In this document: piece by piece, positions 7,952 through 17,298 of the stretch
Numbering within the stretch: the stretch's first letter is position 1
Layout: each line of letters opens with the position of its first letter
Origin: Sphingobacterium sp. UBA2700
GTDB taxonomy: Bacteria > Bacteroidota > Bacteroidia > Sphingobacteriales > Sphingobacteriaceae
Assembly (NCBI GenBank): GCA_002354335.1
Contig: DELI01000029.1
Coordinates: 1-64,000 of the forward strand
Direction of reading: 5' to 3'
Length of the DNA: 64,000 bases
Notes under the pieces: model-generated
Told to the model about the DNA's origin: nothing
The model's database searches: none
The model's input: the letters and a program-made list of their open reading frames with translations, nothing else
Position numbers and translations under genes: made by a program

Positions 7952-8706
7952 TTTAGATAATAACGTGTATTCAGCCTGACACCCATTTCCCTGAATTTAA
8001 AATCATCCTTTGAGGTGGCAGGATTAATATTCAATCTCGGGGTTATGTCCGTAAAGGCGTCCAGGTCTATCCTCAACTGCTCATTGATAGGTGCAAATAC
8101 ACCGATATGGGCGCCGAGCTGAAACGGATGTTGATATTTTGCTGTATAATAAGATAGACCCATTGCCCTACCCAAACTTCCATAAGGAAACTCGCTATCG
8201 GTGATATTCGAGGAGAACTGATAATACAGGTCAGCCCCAACTTTAAACCCTATGTATTCGAATGGGAGGTAAGTAATAGATACTGGCATATGAAGTGCCC
8301 AATACCGAAAATTCTTTGTTTTTCCGAATTCGGGCAACATATCCCGATAAAAACTAGAAAGCTCCCCCTTACGGTCAAGCAATTCCGCAGTCAACCCGAA
8401 ACCTGCACTTTGCACGTTTAAGCCCACATCCCATCCTATGATACCATCTTGCTCAAATGTCCCCGAAAGTCCGACTCCCCCGTTGATCAGAAAACCGGGC
8501 TTACTGTTCAGCTGATAGTCGATTGAAGCATCAGCTTCCCTGACACTATATTGGAGATCAGCAAATGACGTATTAAAACCCCGAACTGTGGTTGCTCCTG
8601 CACCGGCAGTTACATACCATTTAGGTTTATTTTGGGCTGATGCTAAGTTGCAGAACAGTAGACCAATTGCTGATAAGAATAAAACTAATGAGCGGCTATT
8701 TTCCAT
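7948..8706 (-). CDS. Outer-membrane beta-barrel protein, first gene of TonB/DUF4249 operon
   Basis: A secreted protein of about 252 residues with a signal peptide ending at ASAQ (about residue 25). It has alternating aromatic strands typical of small beta-barrels and ends in RYYLK. I choose the ATG at 8706, which gives a standard signal peptide; a GTG two codons upstream is the alternative. The stop overlaps the start of the TonB receptor by 4 bp. Co-expression with a receptor and a DUF4249 lipoprotein suggests a three-part outer-membrane uptake complex, but this gene's role is unknown. Confidence 0.75.
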   Translation of the reverse strand: MENSRSLVLFLSAIGLLFCNLASAQNKPKWYVTAGAGATTVRGFNTSFADLQYSVREADASIDYQLNSKPGFLINGGVGLSGTFEQDGIIGWDVGLNVQSAGFGLTAELLDRKGELSSFYRDMLPEFGKTKNFRYWALHMPVSITYLPFEYIGFKVGADLYYQFSSNITDSEFPYGSLGRAMGLSYYTAKYQHPFQLGAHIGVFAPINEQLRIDLDAFTDITPRLNINPATSKDDFKFREMGVRLNTRYYLK

Positions 8707-8727
8707 AATCACACTGTTATCTAAACG

Positions 8728-8744
8728 TTAATTAAACTAATTAA
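8728..8744. promoter_or_regulatory. Inverted repeat upstream of the TonB/DUF4249 operon
   Basis: TTAATTA-AAC-TAATTAA is a perfect 7-bp inverted repeat 22 bp before the operon start. It may be an operator, but the region is AT-rich, so chance is possible. Confidence 0.3.
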
Positions 8745-8762
8745 TTATTACGCATATCAAAA

Positions 8763-8784
8763 CTAACTAAATAGCTTCAGTTAG
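8763..8784. promoter_or_regulatory. Second inverted repeat upstream of the TonB/DUF4249 operon
   Basis: CTAACT and AGTTAG are separated by 10 bases, about 57 bp upstream of the operon start codon. The position suits an operator or activator site; unproven. Confidence 0.3.
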
Positions 8785-8923
8785 CAAAATATTTTTTCTC
8801 TATTTTGGGAAATAACCTTAATCCAAACGAAAAGACATCTTCTTCCATCCAAGAGTTTTCAAGAACTCAGTATTATTTGATTCAACAGAAAGAGGAAACT
8901 TCTACACCCCTCCTTCAATACAG

Positions 8924-9014
8924 TCCCCTTTTAAACCCAATGATAACCCAATACAAACCCATATCAAACCCCATTCGAAAGGGCTTTGATATGGGTTTGA
9001 TACGAGTTTGATTA
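8924..9014. repeat. 11-bp-phased inverted repeat array, copy 1
   Basis: The left half has ACCC units exactly 11 bp apart (ACCCAATGATA, ACCCAATACAA, ACCCATATCAA). A centre CCCCATTCGAAAGGG follows, then complementary units on the right (GGGTTTGATAC, GAGTTTGATTA). The edge TCCCCTTTTAAACCCAAT is shared with copy 2 in reverse orientation. The array lies in the 480-bp gap between divergent genes at 8706 and 9193. The rest of that gap holds only AT-rich sequence and two inverted repeats near the operon start. A 68-codon open frame across the array is a by-product of the repeat. Confidence 0.8.
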
Positions 9015-9192
9015 AACCAACATCAGAACAAGGTTTATACTGAATAAAATAAATCTTTACACAGGGTTTGCTTTAAAAAAGAAAATCATGAGGGCTTTAA
9101 TCGGCTTAGCCTCGCATTGTTAATAAATAATGAATTATCCCTTTTGAAGAATCAAAAAAAACAGGGATTTTTGAAAAATAATTCACAACAAC

Positions 9193-10032
9193 ATGAAATT
9201 AGCTACAGTTTTCACCTTGCTATGTCTAATCGGACATTTAGCTTTCGCTCAGGAAGAAGAAACCATTTCCATTGACGAATTAGAAGTAACGAACGACATC
9301 GAGCTCGGTGCTGGCTATATTGCTTATCATGACTCCACGAACTTCAGTTATGGTCTAAAAACAGAGGACGGCCGTGTGTTGACTCAGCCTATTTACTCGT
9401 CTGTTGGAGAGTACATCGATGGAACATTCATCGTTGTTACCGAAGACTACAAATATGGCATCATCGATACGACAGCAAATTTCACGGTTCCCTTGGAATA
9501 TGATGAATTACAATTCGACCCCGCTGTCAATGCTTACATATATGCTAAGGATGGTCAATCGGGCTTGATGGATAAGCAGGGCAAGAAACTATGGAAGGTC
9601 AGCTATACGTCGCTTTCACCTTTCATTGATGCATATGCCGTGTATTCAGAGGGCGACAAATTTGGCTTGGTGGATCAGTCTGGTAAAGTCGTCGTTCCTG
9701 CAGCTTATGAAAGTATTATGCAGTTTGACCCCAAATACTATGTGGTATTAGCTGGCTCAGACATGCAGGTCTATACGATCAAAGATCAGAAGCTTCTTGT
9801 GGGCGGCTTCCAATACTTATTCCTAGCCGATGTAGACGATCTATTTGTTGCTAGCCGAGATGGTGTGAGCTACGGGTATATCAATGGTAAAGGAGAGACA
9901 GTCATTCCATTTAACTACAGCTTTGCGGGGCAATTTGTTGACGGTTATGCTAATGTGGTTAAAACGGGAGAAGACGAGATGATCTACATCAACCAAAAAG
10001 GTGAGGAAGTGAAGCCTGATGTGAACTACTAA
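9193..10032 (+). CDS. Secreted WG-repeat protein
   Basis: A 279-residue protein with a clear signal peptide (MKLATVFTLLCLIGHLAFAQ). The remainder is built of WG-type repeats with the pattern YGLIDxxGxxVxPxxYDxI, for example KYGIIDTTANFTVPLEYDEL, KFGLVDQSGKVVVPAAYESI and YGYINGKGETVIPFNYSFA. About five or six copies can be read. WG repeats form beta-strand modules and are common in Bacteroidota exported proteins; no enzymatic function is known. It is followed after 5 bp by the small membrane protein gene and is probably cotranscribed with it. Confidence 0.85.
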   Translation: MKLATVFTLLCLIGHLAFAQEEETISIDELEVTNDIELGAGYIAYHDSTNFSYGLKTEDGRVLTQPIYSSVGEYIDGTFIVVTEDYKYGIIDTTANFTVPLEYDELQFDPAVNAYIYAKDGQSGLMDKQGKKLWKVSYTSLSPFIDAYAVYSEGDKFGLVDQSGKVVVPAAYESIMQFDPKYYVVLAGSDMQVYTIKDQKLLVGGFQYLFLADVDDLFVASRDGVSYGYINGKGETVIPFNYSFAGQFVDGYANVVKTGEDEMIYINQKGEEVKPDVNY

Positions 10033-10037
10033 GTCGG

Positions 10038-10466
10038 ATGGAATATAAGATTCACACCCTACACCGAGGTAAGTTTATCTGGATACTCCTTGGCGGACTA
10101 TTCGCCGCAGGCTACATCCTGTCTTTCTTCGAACTGCGCGAACTGATCAAGATTATTGCATTGCTATTCTGTATCCCTGCCATTATGTTTCTGGGTGCTA
10201 AGCTCAGCTATCAAAATTCTACATGGACGATCGATGGCAACCGCCTGATCATTGAGAAAGCTGGTAAGACTTCGGAAGTGGCAATAGATCAAATCGAATA
10301 CATCAAGAACCATATGCGCTCCGGCGGCAATCTATTAGCGATTTACCGCAAGGGCAAATCCACTCCGATGCGGGTTTGGAGAAACAAATTATTCGTCAAT
10401 ACCGATCAGTTCGACGAACTTACGGCTCGCCTCCGCGAGCTGGGCATCGAGTTTGTCATTGCCTAA
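10038..10466 (+). CDS. Small membrane protein, possibly bacterial PH-like domain
   Basis: A 142-residue protein with two closely spaced hydrophobic segments (about residues 13-30 and 36-54). A soluble beta-rich C-terminal part follows (WTIDGNRLIIEKAGKTSEVAIDQIEYIK), reminiscent of bacterial PH-like (YdbT/bPH) domains. I do not recognise a specific function. It lies 5 bp after the WG-repeat gene, so the two are likely one transcription unit. Confidence 0.7.
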   Translation: MEYKIHTLHRGKFIWILLGGLFAAGYILSFFELRELIKIIALLFCIPAIMFLGAKLSYQNSTWTIDGNRLIIEKAGKTSEVAIDQIEYIKNHMRSGGNLLAIYRKGKSTPMRVWRNKLFVNTDQFDELTARLRELGIEFVIA

Positions 10467-10523
10467 ACCTAAAGGTATCGGTATTGCTACATGGATAGCT
10501 AATTAATCAATCAAACATTTTTG

Positions 10524-10531
10524 TATTTTTG
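10524..10531 (+). promoter_or_regulatory. -7 promoter box for the M1 peptidase gene
   Basis: TATTTTTG matches TAnnTTTG and ends five bases before the ATG at 10537, predicting a leaderless or nearly leaderless transcript. No convincing -33 element is visible. Confidence 0.45.
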
Positions 10532-10536
10532 GGGTT

Positions 10537-12408
10537 ATGAAACTTAAATTTTCGATAACCCTTCTATTCTTAACGGTAGTATCGCTTGTTGGATTTGCAC
10601 AGCGTAAAGGCTACTGGCAACAAGGCGTTGACTATACAATGGATATTGATGTCAATGAAAAGACTTTTCAGTATGATGGAAAGATGACCTTGAAATACAG
10701 CAATAACTCCGGTCAGTCGCTAAACAAAGTGTATTTCCATCTTTATTTTAATGCCTTCCAACCGGGTAGCATGATGGACGAGCGCTTAAAGGTGATTCCT
10801 GATCCGGATCGTCGGATGATGCAGAATATCGGCAGCAAAGAGAAACCGCAGCTACAAAGCAGAATATCGACTTTGAAACCTAACCAGATCGGTTACCAGA
10901 AAATCAAAACTGTAAAGTTCAACGGTCAGGACGCGACCTTCAAAGAAGACGGTACGATTCTGGAAGTGACGCTTCCATCCGCAATTGCCGGCAACAGCAC
11001 TGCAACATTCGAGCTGACATGGGAGGCGCAGGTGCCTGAGCAAATCCGCCGTAGCGGACGTAACTCGGCTGAGGGCGTTGCTTTCTCCATGACCCAATGG
11101 TATCCTAAGATGGCACATTTTGACGAGTTCGGATGGCATTTGGACGAGTATATAGGTCGCGAATTCGTTGCTCCTTTCGGGAACTTCGATGTAACCATCC
11201 ACATCAATAAAGACTATGTAATCGGTTCATCCGGCAAATTGCAGAACCCATCGGAAGTGAAGGGCTATGTAAAGAATGCCAAAGTAAAAACAAAGAACAA
11301 TAAAGCTTCATGGCATTATAAAGCGGAGAACATTCACGATTTCGCCTGGGCTGCAGATCCTAAGTTTGTGGTAGACTCGGCGAAGTCCAAAGCTGGTATC
11401 ACGGTTTACACCGTATTCTTACCTACGGATGCGACCATCGTTTCGAATTGGAAAACAGCATTAGGTATGGCAACAGATTTCTTTGATTTCACAGGCACAA
11501 AATTCGGCGCCTATCCATGGCCTACTTATACCATAGTTCAAGGTGGCGATGGCGGAATGGAATATGGAACCGCGACCCTAGTAACAGGTGGCAGAGATTT
11601 GAAAGGCTTAGTGGGCGTTATTTTCCATGAGGCGGCACACTCCTGGTATCAGCATTTGTTCGGCATCAACGAAACCGTAGATGAGTGGTTTGATGAAGGT
11701 TTCACCAGCTATATAGAAGACCTGGCCTATCAGGAATTATTCTTGAGACCAACAGCAAAAGCGCTTAATCCAATTGGTGCGGCATATAACTCGTATTATA
11801 GACTTGCACTTTCGGGCAAAGAAGAACCCATGAGCCTACTGGCAGATTATTACAATACGAACTTTGCATACAGTACCCAAGCTTACAGTAAAGGGGCGGT
11901 TTTGGCAGAGCAATTAGGCTATATCATCGGGAAAGAAAACTTGCACAAGACTTTTCTTGCCTTCTACGACAAGTGGAAGTTCAAGCATCCGACGCCAAAT
12001 GATTTCAAGCGCACGGCAGAAGAGATTTCAGGCATTAATCTAAAATGGTATTTCAACTTATTCTTAAATACAACGCGCAAGATAGACTACGGTATTTCGA
12101 ATGTTTCAGATAATGCGGTAACCATCCGTAATAACTCTGATTTTGCGATGCCTATTGATGTGTTGGTGACTTATACCGACGGTAGCAAAGAGCTTTTCTA
12201 CATTCCGCTACGCGAAATGCGCGGTGAGAAACCCGCGGAACAATCATACGATATTTACCAAGGCGTTAAACGCACCGTATTGACCGACTGGTTCTGGACA
12301 AAACCAAGCTACACAATCTCACTTCCGAAAAAAGCAAAAGAGGTAGTAATCGATCCTACGCAGCGCCTGGCTGATGTAAAACAAGAGGATAACGTGTATA
12401 AGCCCTAA
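10537..12408 (+). CDS. M1 family zinc aminopeptidase
   Basis: A secreted or periplasmic aminopeptidase of 623 residues. A signal peptide (MKLKFSITLLFLTVVSLVGFAQ) precedes an N-terminal beta domain. The exopeptidase-type motif is GGMEYGTAT, and the zinc site is HEAAH with the third ligand Glu about 19 residues later in WFDEGFTSYIED. The C-terminal part contains helical and Ig-like segments. All catalytic residues are present. It cleaves N-terminal residues from peptides, by family knowledge; specificity is unknown. A strong terminator follows at 12438-12472. Confidence 0.92.
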   Translation: MKLKFSITLLFLTVVSLVGFAQRKGYWQQGVDYTMDIDVNEKTFQYDGKMTLKYSNNSGQSLNKVYFHLYFNAFQPGSMMDERLKVIPDPDRRMMQNIGSKEKPQLQSRISTLKPNQIGYQKIKTVKFNGQDATFKEDGTILEVTLPSAIAGNSTATFELTWEAQVPEQIRRSGRNSAEGVAFSMTQWYPKMAHFDEFGWHLDEYIGREFVAPFGNFDVTIHINKDYVIGSSGKLQNPSEVKGYVKNAKVKTKNNKASWHYKAENIHDFAWAADPKFVVDSAKSKAGITVYTVFLPTDATIVSNWKTALGMATDFFDFTGTKFGAYPWPTYTIVQGGDGGMEYGTATLVTGGRDLKGLVGVIFHEAAHSWYQHLFGINETVDEWFDEGFTSYIEDLAYQELFLRPTAKALNPIGAAYNSYYRLALSGKEEPMSLLADYYNTNFAYSTQAYSKGAVLAEQLGYIIGKENLHKTFLAFYDKWKFKHPTPNDFKRTAEEISGINLKWYFNLFLNTTRKIDYGISNVSDNAVTIRNNSDFAMPIDVLVTYTDGSKELFYIPLREMRGEKPAEQSYDIYQGVKRTVLTDWFWTKPSYTISLPKKAKEVVIDPTQRLADVKQEDNVYKP

Positions 12409-12437
12409 TAAGCCTACGATATAAATATTCCAATATA

Positions 12438-12472
12438 AAAGGCTGCTAGATTTAAAATCCGGCAGCCTTTGT
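12438..12472. terminator. Intrinsic terminator after the M1 peptidase gene
   Basis: AAAGGCTGC pairs with GCAGCCTTT around a 15-base loop. It lies between the convergent peptidase and ABC genes. Confidence 0.8.
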
Positions 12473-12544
12473 TGTAAAATGCTGATGGCTTTTTATTAGC
12501 CTTATCCTTCAGATGCGAAGGGAAGCGATCCTTGCTGTTAGCCC

Positions 12545-13243
12545 CTATTCGACGGCGAAGAAGGCATTCAATTCGTTCAGTGTTTCGGGTGTTTTTGGGG
12601 AGTCTTTGACCAGCACACCCTTGTTTAATGCGATAATGCGATCGGCAGTATCCACCGTATGGGACAAGTCGTGGCTAGAGATTAATAGCGTCACTTTATG
12701 TTCTTGTTTCAATTTATTCAGGAGGCTCTTCAAACGGAACTGCGTTGTTGGGTCTAAGTTGGCGAAGGGCTCATCTAAAATTACTAATTCAGGTTCACCG
12801 ATCAAGGCGCCGATAATTCCTACTTTCTTTTGATTTCCTTTGGAAAGGTCTCGAATGAAAACCTTTTTGTTTAAGACTTCGCCATTAAAGAATTCCTCAA
12901 ACTGCGATACGAAGGCATCGACATCAACCTTGTTCATGCCCCGAAGCTCCCCCAGAAAATAGAAATACTCGTTGGGGCTCAGGTACCCAATCAGGAAGCT
13001 CTCATCGATAAATGCGGTACTAAACTTCTTCCATGCCCCATTTCCCTGTACTTGCTCTCCCTTCAGCTTCACAGAACCCGAATCGGGTTGTATCAGATCC
13101 AATATCAAACTGAATAACGTAGTTTTCCCAGCCCCGTTATTCCCTACTAATCCTATACTTTCCCCTTCCTTGATATATAATTGCGGAATATTTAAAACCT
13201 GTACTCCGTTGTAATGCTTGCTTAAATTTTGTATTTCGATCAT
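12545..13243 (-). CDS. ABC transporter ATP-binding protein (partner of DUF5687 permease)
   Basis: A cytoplasmic ATPase subunit of 232 residues. Walker A is GNNGAGKTT (about 35-43). The signature is degenerate, LSKGNQKKVG. Walker B is LVILDEPFANLD, and the switch His lies in LLISSHDL. This is the layout of the CcmA/EcsA-type exporter ATPases. It lies 27 bp downstream of the DUF5687 membrane protein, forming a two-gene exporter. Substrate unknown. Confidence 0.9.
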   Translation of the reverse strand: MIEIQNLSKHYNGVQVLNIPQLYIKEGESIGLVGNNGAGKTTLFSLILDLIQPDSGSVKLKGEQVQGNGAWKKFSTAFIDESFLIGYLSPNEYFYFLGELRGMNKVDVDAFVSQFEEFFNGEVLNKKVFIRDLSKGNQKKVGIIGALIGEPELVILDEPFANLDPTTQFRLKSLLNKLKQEHKVTLLISSHDLSHTVDTADRIIALNKGVLVKDSPKTPETLNELNAFFAVE

Positions 13244-13270
13244 AACCTGATGTTGTTATCAATTTTATTG

Positions 13271-14752
13271 TTAATTATTTACTTCTCTAAATCCCTTTAA
13301 CATGTCGTACTTCTTGGTTTCATAGCGCTGCGAAATGCTGTTCAGCAATTGATTTTTCAATGCAAAGCCAATGATGCCGACCATCGCAAGGACGACATTC
13401 GCCATCTGAATACCTAACGTCATTTTAGCGACGCCCCATATCAGAATTGGGATAGCCAACAGGGGTATTCCGACTAACCACTGTGCCGCGCCAATCCCCT
13501 GATAATTCAAGAAACTCGCGTTATCCAAATCGATGCGTTTTCTGTTCATGGAACCGAAATACAATATAAGCGGTACGTTGATGCCGAGGTTGTAAACCGC
13601 ACAGGCTATATTGGTCCAAAGGATATTCCATCCGAAATATAGATAGGGCGTGCTTAACATGGTCAGGATACCCACCGACAGGTACATGAGGATGGCTTTG
13701 GACTCCAGGTATTGTTTCATCGTAATGTTCTGGCTCATCAATAAGGGATAGTAAGAGCTATCCCAGGCGGGAATAAATTGTCCAAAGTTGATGATGAAAA
13801 TACCAGAGAGAAATATTCCGACAAATGAGATCATACTGGAATCGATAAGCTTTGGGTTGGTATAAAAGAATAGTCCGTAGGCTAGGAATAAGACACAGAC
13901 GAGCAGTACATTTCTGGCGCGTTTTGCTCGCCACAGCAGTTTTAGATCTAATTGTAGGTAGGGCGCGAGTTCTCCGAAACGGCTAGTCCAAGATAAATCG
14001 GATGATTTGAATTCGGTTTTTGTCTGCTGTAAGTAGGCATCCAAATACATATTCTGCTTAATATTGTTAAAGAGCAGGCGGTAAACAATTGCGACAAGAA
14101 CAATCGGGATGATGGCAAGGATTGGCAGGCTCAACACTTGGTTTAAGAAGTACCCAAATAAATCGCTAATGGAAAAAATCTTAAAGTAATCTAACGCCAC
14201 CAAGATTAAAATAATCAGGATGAACGGCAGTACTTTTTTAAAATTGGCGTTGAAGTTTTTAGCAATATAGAGGCTCAAAAAATTAATCAGATATTCCAAG
14301 GCGACTACAGCAATGAACCAACCAATCATTTGCAGTGGAGCAAACACAGCTAACTTCAGCGTGAACAAAGTATAGGGTATGATTGCCACAAGAAAAAGTA
14401 GATTCCAAAAGGAATAGAGGGTTTTCATCAAAGAATAATGCACCACCGTTCCTCGATTAATATCGAGCAATAAAAGCGGCTTCACATTCAATAGTGGTAG
14501 ATTTTGAAATATGATACGCATAATAAAACTTAAGCAGTACCATACTAAAATAAACTTATTGACCATGTGGATCGGTTCGTCTTCTGGGAATGCTTCCTTC
14601 AATAGTGGGTGAAGTGCAGCACCAAAAACAAAGAAGGAGGAAAGAAAGTAGAGGGCGAGAAATCCGAGGAATAGTTTAATGGCAAGGCCCTTTCCAAACC
14701 CCGCAGACCGGAAAAATGACTTCCACTCTAGTGCTAGTAGTCTTGTGAACAT
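13271..14752 (-). CDS. DUF5687 family ABC exporter membrane protein
   Basis: A polytopic inner-membrane protein of 493 residues with roughly ten to twelve hydrophobic segments and a soluble stretch in the middle (about residues 235-275). The family is restricted largely to Bacteroidota and is usually paired with an ATPase, as here (27-bp gap). I infer it to be the permease subunit of an ABC-2-like exporter; cargo unknown. It is the first gene of the pair. Confidence 0.82.
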   Translation of the reverse strand: MFTRLLALEWKSFFRSAGFGKGLAIKLFLGFLALYFLSSFFVFGAALHPLLKEAFPEDEPIHMVNKFILVWYCLSFIMRIIFQNLPLLNVKPLLLLDINRGTVVHYSLMKTLYSFWNLLFLVAIIPYTLFTLKLAVFAPLQMIGWFIAVVALEYLINFLSLYIAKNFNANFKKVLPFILIILILVALDYFKIFSISDLFGYFLNQVLSLPILAIIPIVLVAIVYRLLFNNIKQNMYLDAYLQQTKTEFKSSDLSWTSRFGELAPYLQLDLKLLWRAKRARNVLLVCVLFLAYGLFFYTNPKLIDSSMISFVGIFLSGIFIINFGQFIPAWDSSYYPLLMSQNITMKQYLESKAILMYLSVGILTMLSTPYLYFGWNILWTNIACAVYNLGINVPLILYFGSMNRKRIDLDNASFLNYQGIGAAQWLVGIPLLAIPILIWGVAKMTLGIQMANVVLAMVGIIGFALKNQLLNSISQRYETKKYDMLKGFREVNN

Positions 14753-14891
14753 ATAATTGATTAATGCTTAATTACACGGAATAGTCAGTATCGGTAAATC
14801 ATACTGATGCTTTCTAATGTGGAAAATAAGAAAAAACTTTTGTTTTTGGACGTACTGTTTTTTATCCGATCAGTTGCTAAATGGGGAGGTA

Positions 14892-16163
14892 TTAATTTTC
14901 TAAAGTTATTTTCAAGAGGTCATATTCTGCTTGCCAAATATCTTTTCTTGCCTGATTATAACTTGCATGGGCTTGCATAAGCTCTGTTAATAAGAGGCGA
15001 CCCGCGTGAAACGCCTTATCTTTGGTCTCTTTGTTTTCCAATGCTAATTGGTCGATACGCTGATAAGCGGCTAATTTCTTTTCCGCCGCCTGCACTTTTA
15101 CGGCCTTTTGCTGGCTTTGAATGTTATCGTTCATTTGTTCTTCTTCTAATTGAAGGTTGGTCAATTGCTGCTGCAGGCTATTCTTCTTTAGGCTCGGCTG
15201 CATCGTAAAGTAGCTGCTCAGTGGAATGCGCAAAGCGAGGTTAACAAAACTATTTCCGAACCAGTCGGAGCCGCGGTCGAGACGGAATTCGTTGCTATAG
15301 AACTGCTCGCCTAAATAGGCATTGAGCTTAACCGTCGGCAAAAGCTCTTTTTTGAGCGATCGCTGCTGCAACTCATTCATCTGCTGGTCGAGCTTCAACG
15401 TTTCAAGATCGTAATTGTAAAGTTGTAAAGCTTGGATAAACTGTCGGATGTCCTGCATATTTGAACTCAGCACCTTCGTCGTGTCCAGATCTTGATATCG
15501 CCCGAGCTCTAAATCAGAGTCCAGCAGGACTGACCATGCTTCATAAAGTGCTATTCGCTTGCGCTCGAGTTCTTGTTGTGCCTGTACGTATTCAGATGCC
15601 CCTTCTCTCCCCTCCTCGTATCTGGATTTAACTACGGCGAGTATCTTCTGATAAGCGATGGAATCTTCTACGGCTAATGCATATTGCTCGCTGGCCAGTA
15701 CGACTGCAGCATAAGCTAAGGTTGCATCCTTTTTCCATTGTTCAGTCTGTCGTGCCTGTTCTATCGTCGATTTGTTGATTTCTATTTGTTTTTGTTGCTC
15801 CGTGACGCTACGCTTAGGATCGAAAATATCCCATTCCATCTGTACACCGACCTTCGAAGACCATTTTGTTGCAAACTTGAGCGGGATAATGGCGCCGTCA
15901 GGCGCTGTTGGATCGAATGCTATTGCCGGGACAGGCGTTGTCGGGATAATGAGATTATGCTGCAGATTGGCATCAATATAGAATACAGGTATGCGCGTTC
16001 TTTTCTGTTCGCTTAATTCTTCTTGTTTAATGGCTGTTTCAACTTGTCGTTGCTGCAAGCTCTTGTTCTTGCTCATCTCGCCCCACAACTGTTCGATGCT
16101 CAAGGATTGTGCAGCGACCCAAACAGGTAAAATCAGCAATATGATAGATACAATCTTTTTCAT
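14892..16163 (-). CDS. TolC family outer-membrane efflux protein
   Basis: An outer-membrane channel component of about 423 residues. The signal peptide is MKKIVSIILLILPVWVAAQ. Two long helical coiled-coil repeats typical of TolC follow (about 25-210 and 230-420), with QQ-rich helices. The ATG at 16163 is chosen because it yields the signal peptide and lies just past the upstream stop; a longer frame would overlap the permease. It is the last gene of the ATPase-adaptor-permease-TolC operon, and so provides the outer-membrane exit duct of that pump. Confidence 0.9.
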   Translation of the reverse strand: MKKIVSIILLILPVWVAAQSLSIEQLWGEMSKNKSLQQRQVETAIKQEELSEQKRTRIPVFYIDANLQHNLIIPTTPVPAIAFDPTAPDGAIIPLKFATKWSSKVGVQMEWDIFDPKRSVTEQQKQIEINKSTIEQARQTEQWKKDATLAYAAVVLASEQYALAVEDSIAYQKILAVVKSRYEEGREGASEYVQAQQELERKRIALYEAWSVLLDSDLELGRYQDLDTTKVLSSNMQDIRQFIQALQLYNYDLETLKLDQQMNELQQRSLKKELLPTVKLNAYLGEQFYSNEFRLDRGSDWFGNSFVNLALRIPLSSYFTMQPSLKKNSLQQQLTNLQLEEEQMNDNIQSQQKAVKVQAAEKKLAAYQRIDQLALENKETKDKAFHAGRLLLTELMQAHASYNQARKDIWQAEYDLLKITLEN

Positions 16164-16164
16164 G

Positions 16165-17298
16165 TTAGAATACAGAGGCCGGTTCGAGTTTGGAAATCTT
16201 CCGCACAGCGAACAGTGAACCTCCAATGGAAATAATCAGGGTTATAAATAATAAAAATAAGGCAAAGCCGGGACTGATTTGGATGACCAATCCGGAATTG
16301 GCGACGCCGAACTTAAAACCGAACAATAAAAACATGGCAATGCAATAACCGATAACCGCGTATAGAAATGCCTGTGCTACGATTAATTTATTGACATATC
16401 CTTTTTTCGCGCCAATGGCTTTTAGTGTTCCATAGTCTTTGATACGGTCTAACGCCGAAGAGTATAGGGTCAGCCCAATGATGAAGAATCCACTGATCAT
16501 GGCAAACAGCACGAGGGTGCCGAAGCTCATCCCCATATTGGAGGTGATCAGGATTTCGCGAACGGTAGAACTTTCCAATTTTTTTGGGTCCCAAGCCTGC
16601 AATTGTGGAAAGAGTTGTCCAATGTCTTGAGCAATCTGTTCTTTATCTGCCCCTTCATTGAGCTTGGCTACAATAAGGCTTACTTTGCTCGGGTCGGCAT
16701 TGCCTAGCAATCGCGCATTTTCAAGCGAGGTGTACATCAGGCTAGCGCCAAAGGCCTGTGCGTTCTTTGTTAACACCGTAATCATCGCTCGCTTCCCATT
16801 AATTTCAATGGGTTTGTCGAGATGTAGCTCGGTATTCCAGGTCTTTGCACTAAAGGTTTCCGCGGATACGGCATTGGGGTCTATGAGCGAGCTGACTTCT
16901 CCTTCTGCAATCCGATTAGGAATTGGCCCCATGATAAACTCCGGAACGGGAGAGCCGACGAGAGTTACAGCGGCTGTTTTTCCATCGAGGAAGGTAGCTT
17001 GCGCAGGTGCCAAGACCACCGGATAAGCGATATCCACCGCAGGGAGGCTACCGATTTGTTGCACCAAACGCTGATCGATGCTATTCACCGAGTTGATGTT
17101 ATTGCTTTGCGCTTCGATGATCCATATCTCATTTTCCTGCACCGGCGCATTGCCAACCAAGTTGCCCATCAATCCCATCAGAAAGAACAATAGCCCCAGC
17201 TGTTGACCGATCAAGAAGATGCTGATCACAATAGCGATGATAATACCGACGCTTTTGGCGCGATCATACCGAATAAACTTAAACGCTAATTTCAACAT
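16165..17298 (-). CDS. ABC transporter permease, FtsX/DevC type
   Basis: An inner-membrane permease of 377 residues. The first transmembrane segment is at about 15-42. A periplasmic domain of about 200 residues follows, then three C-terminal transmembrane segments (about 258-285, 305-330 and 340-365), the FtsX/MacB fold. The size and the separate ATPase match DevC rather than MacB, which is fused to its ATPase. It sits one base from the downstream TolC gene and directly after the adaptor gene, so the subunits are co-translated. Confidence 0.88.
   Translation of the reverse strand: MLKLAFKFIRYDRAKSVGIIIAIVISIFLIGQQLGLLFFLMGLMGNLVGNAPVQENEIWIIEAQSNNINSVNSIDQRLVQQIGSLPAVDIAYPVVLAPAQATFLDGKTAAVTLVGSPVPEFIMGPIPNRIAEGEVSSLIDPNAVSAETFSAKTWNTELHLDKPIEINGKRAMITVLTKNAQAFGASLMYTSLENARLLGNADPSKVSLIVAKLNEGADKEQIAQDIGQLFPQLQAWDPKKLESSTVREILITSNMGMSFGTLVLFAMISGFFIIGLTLYSSALDRIKDYGTLKAIGAKKGYVNKLIVAQAFLYAVIGYCIAMFLLFGFKFGVANSGLVIQISPGFALFLLFITLIISIGGSLFAVRKISKLEPASVF

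Noticed and set aside
8805..9011. 68-codon open frame on the plus strand
   Set aside because: Its second half is the 11-bp repeat array read as protein (NPxxxQYKPISNPIRKGF), with no ribosome-binding site and no resemblance to a protein family.
16388..16594. Second frame within the permease suggesting a frameshift
   Set aside because: The permease frame is continuous over 377 residues with normal membrane topology; the other frame is antisense-like noise.
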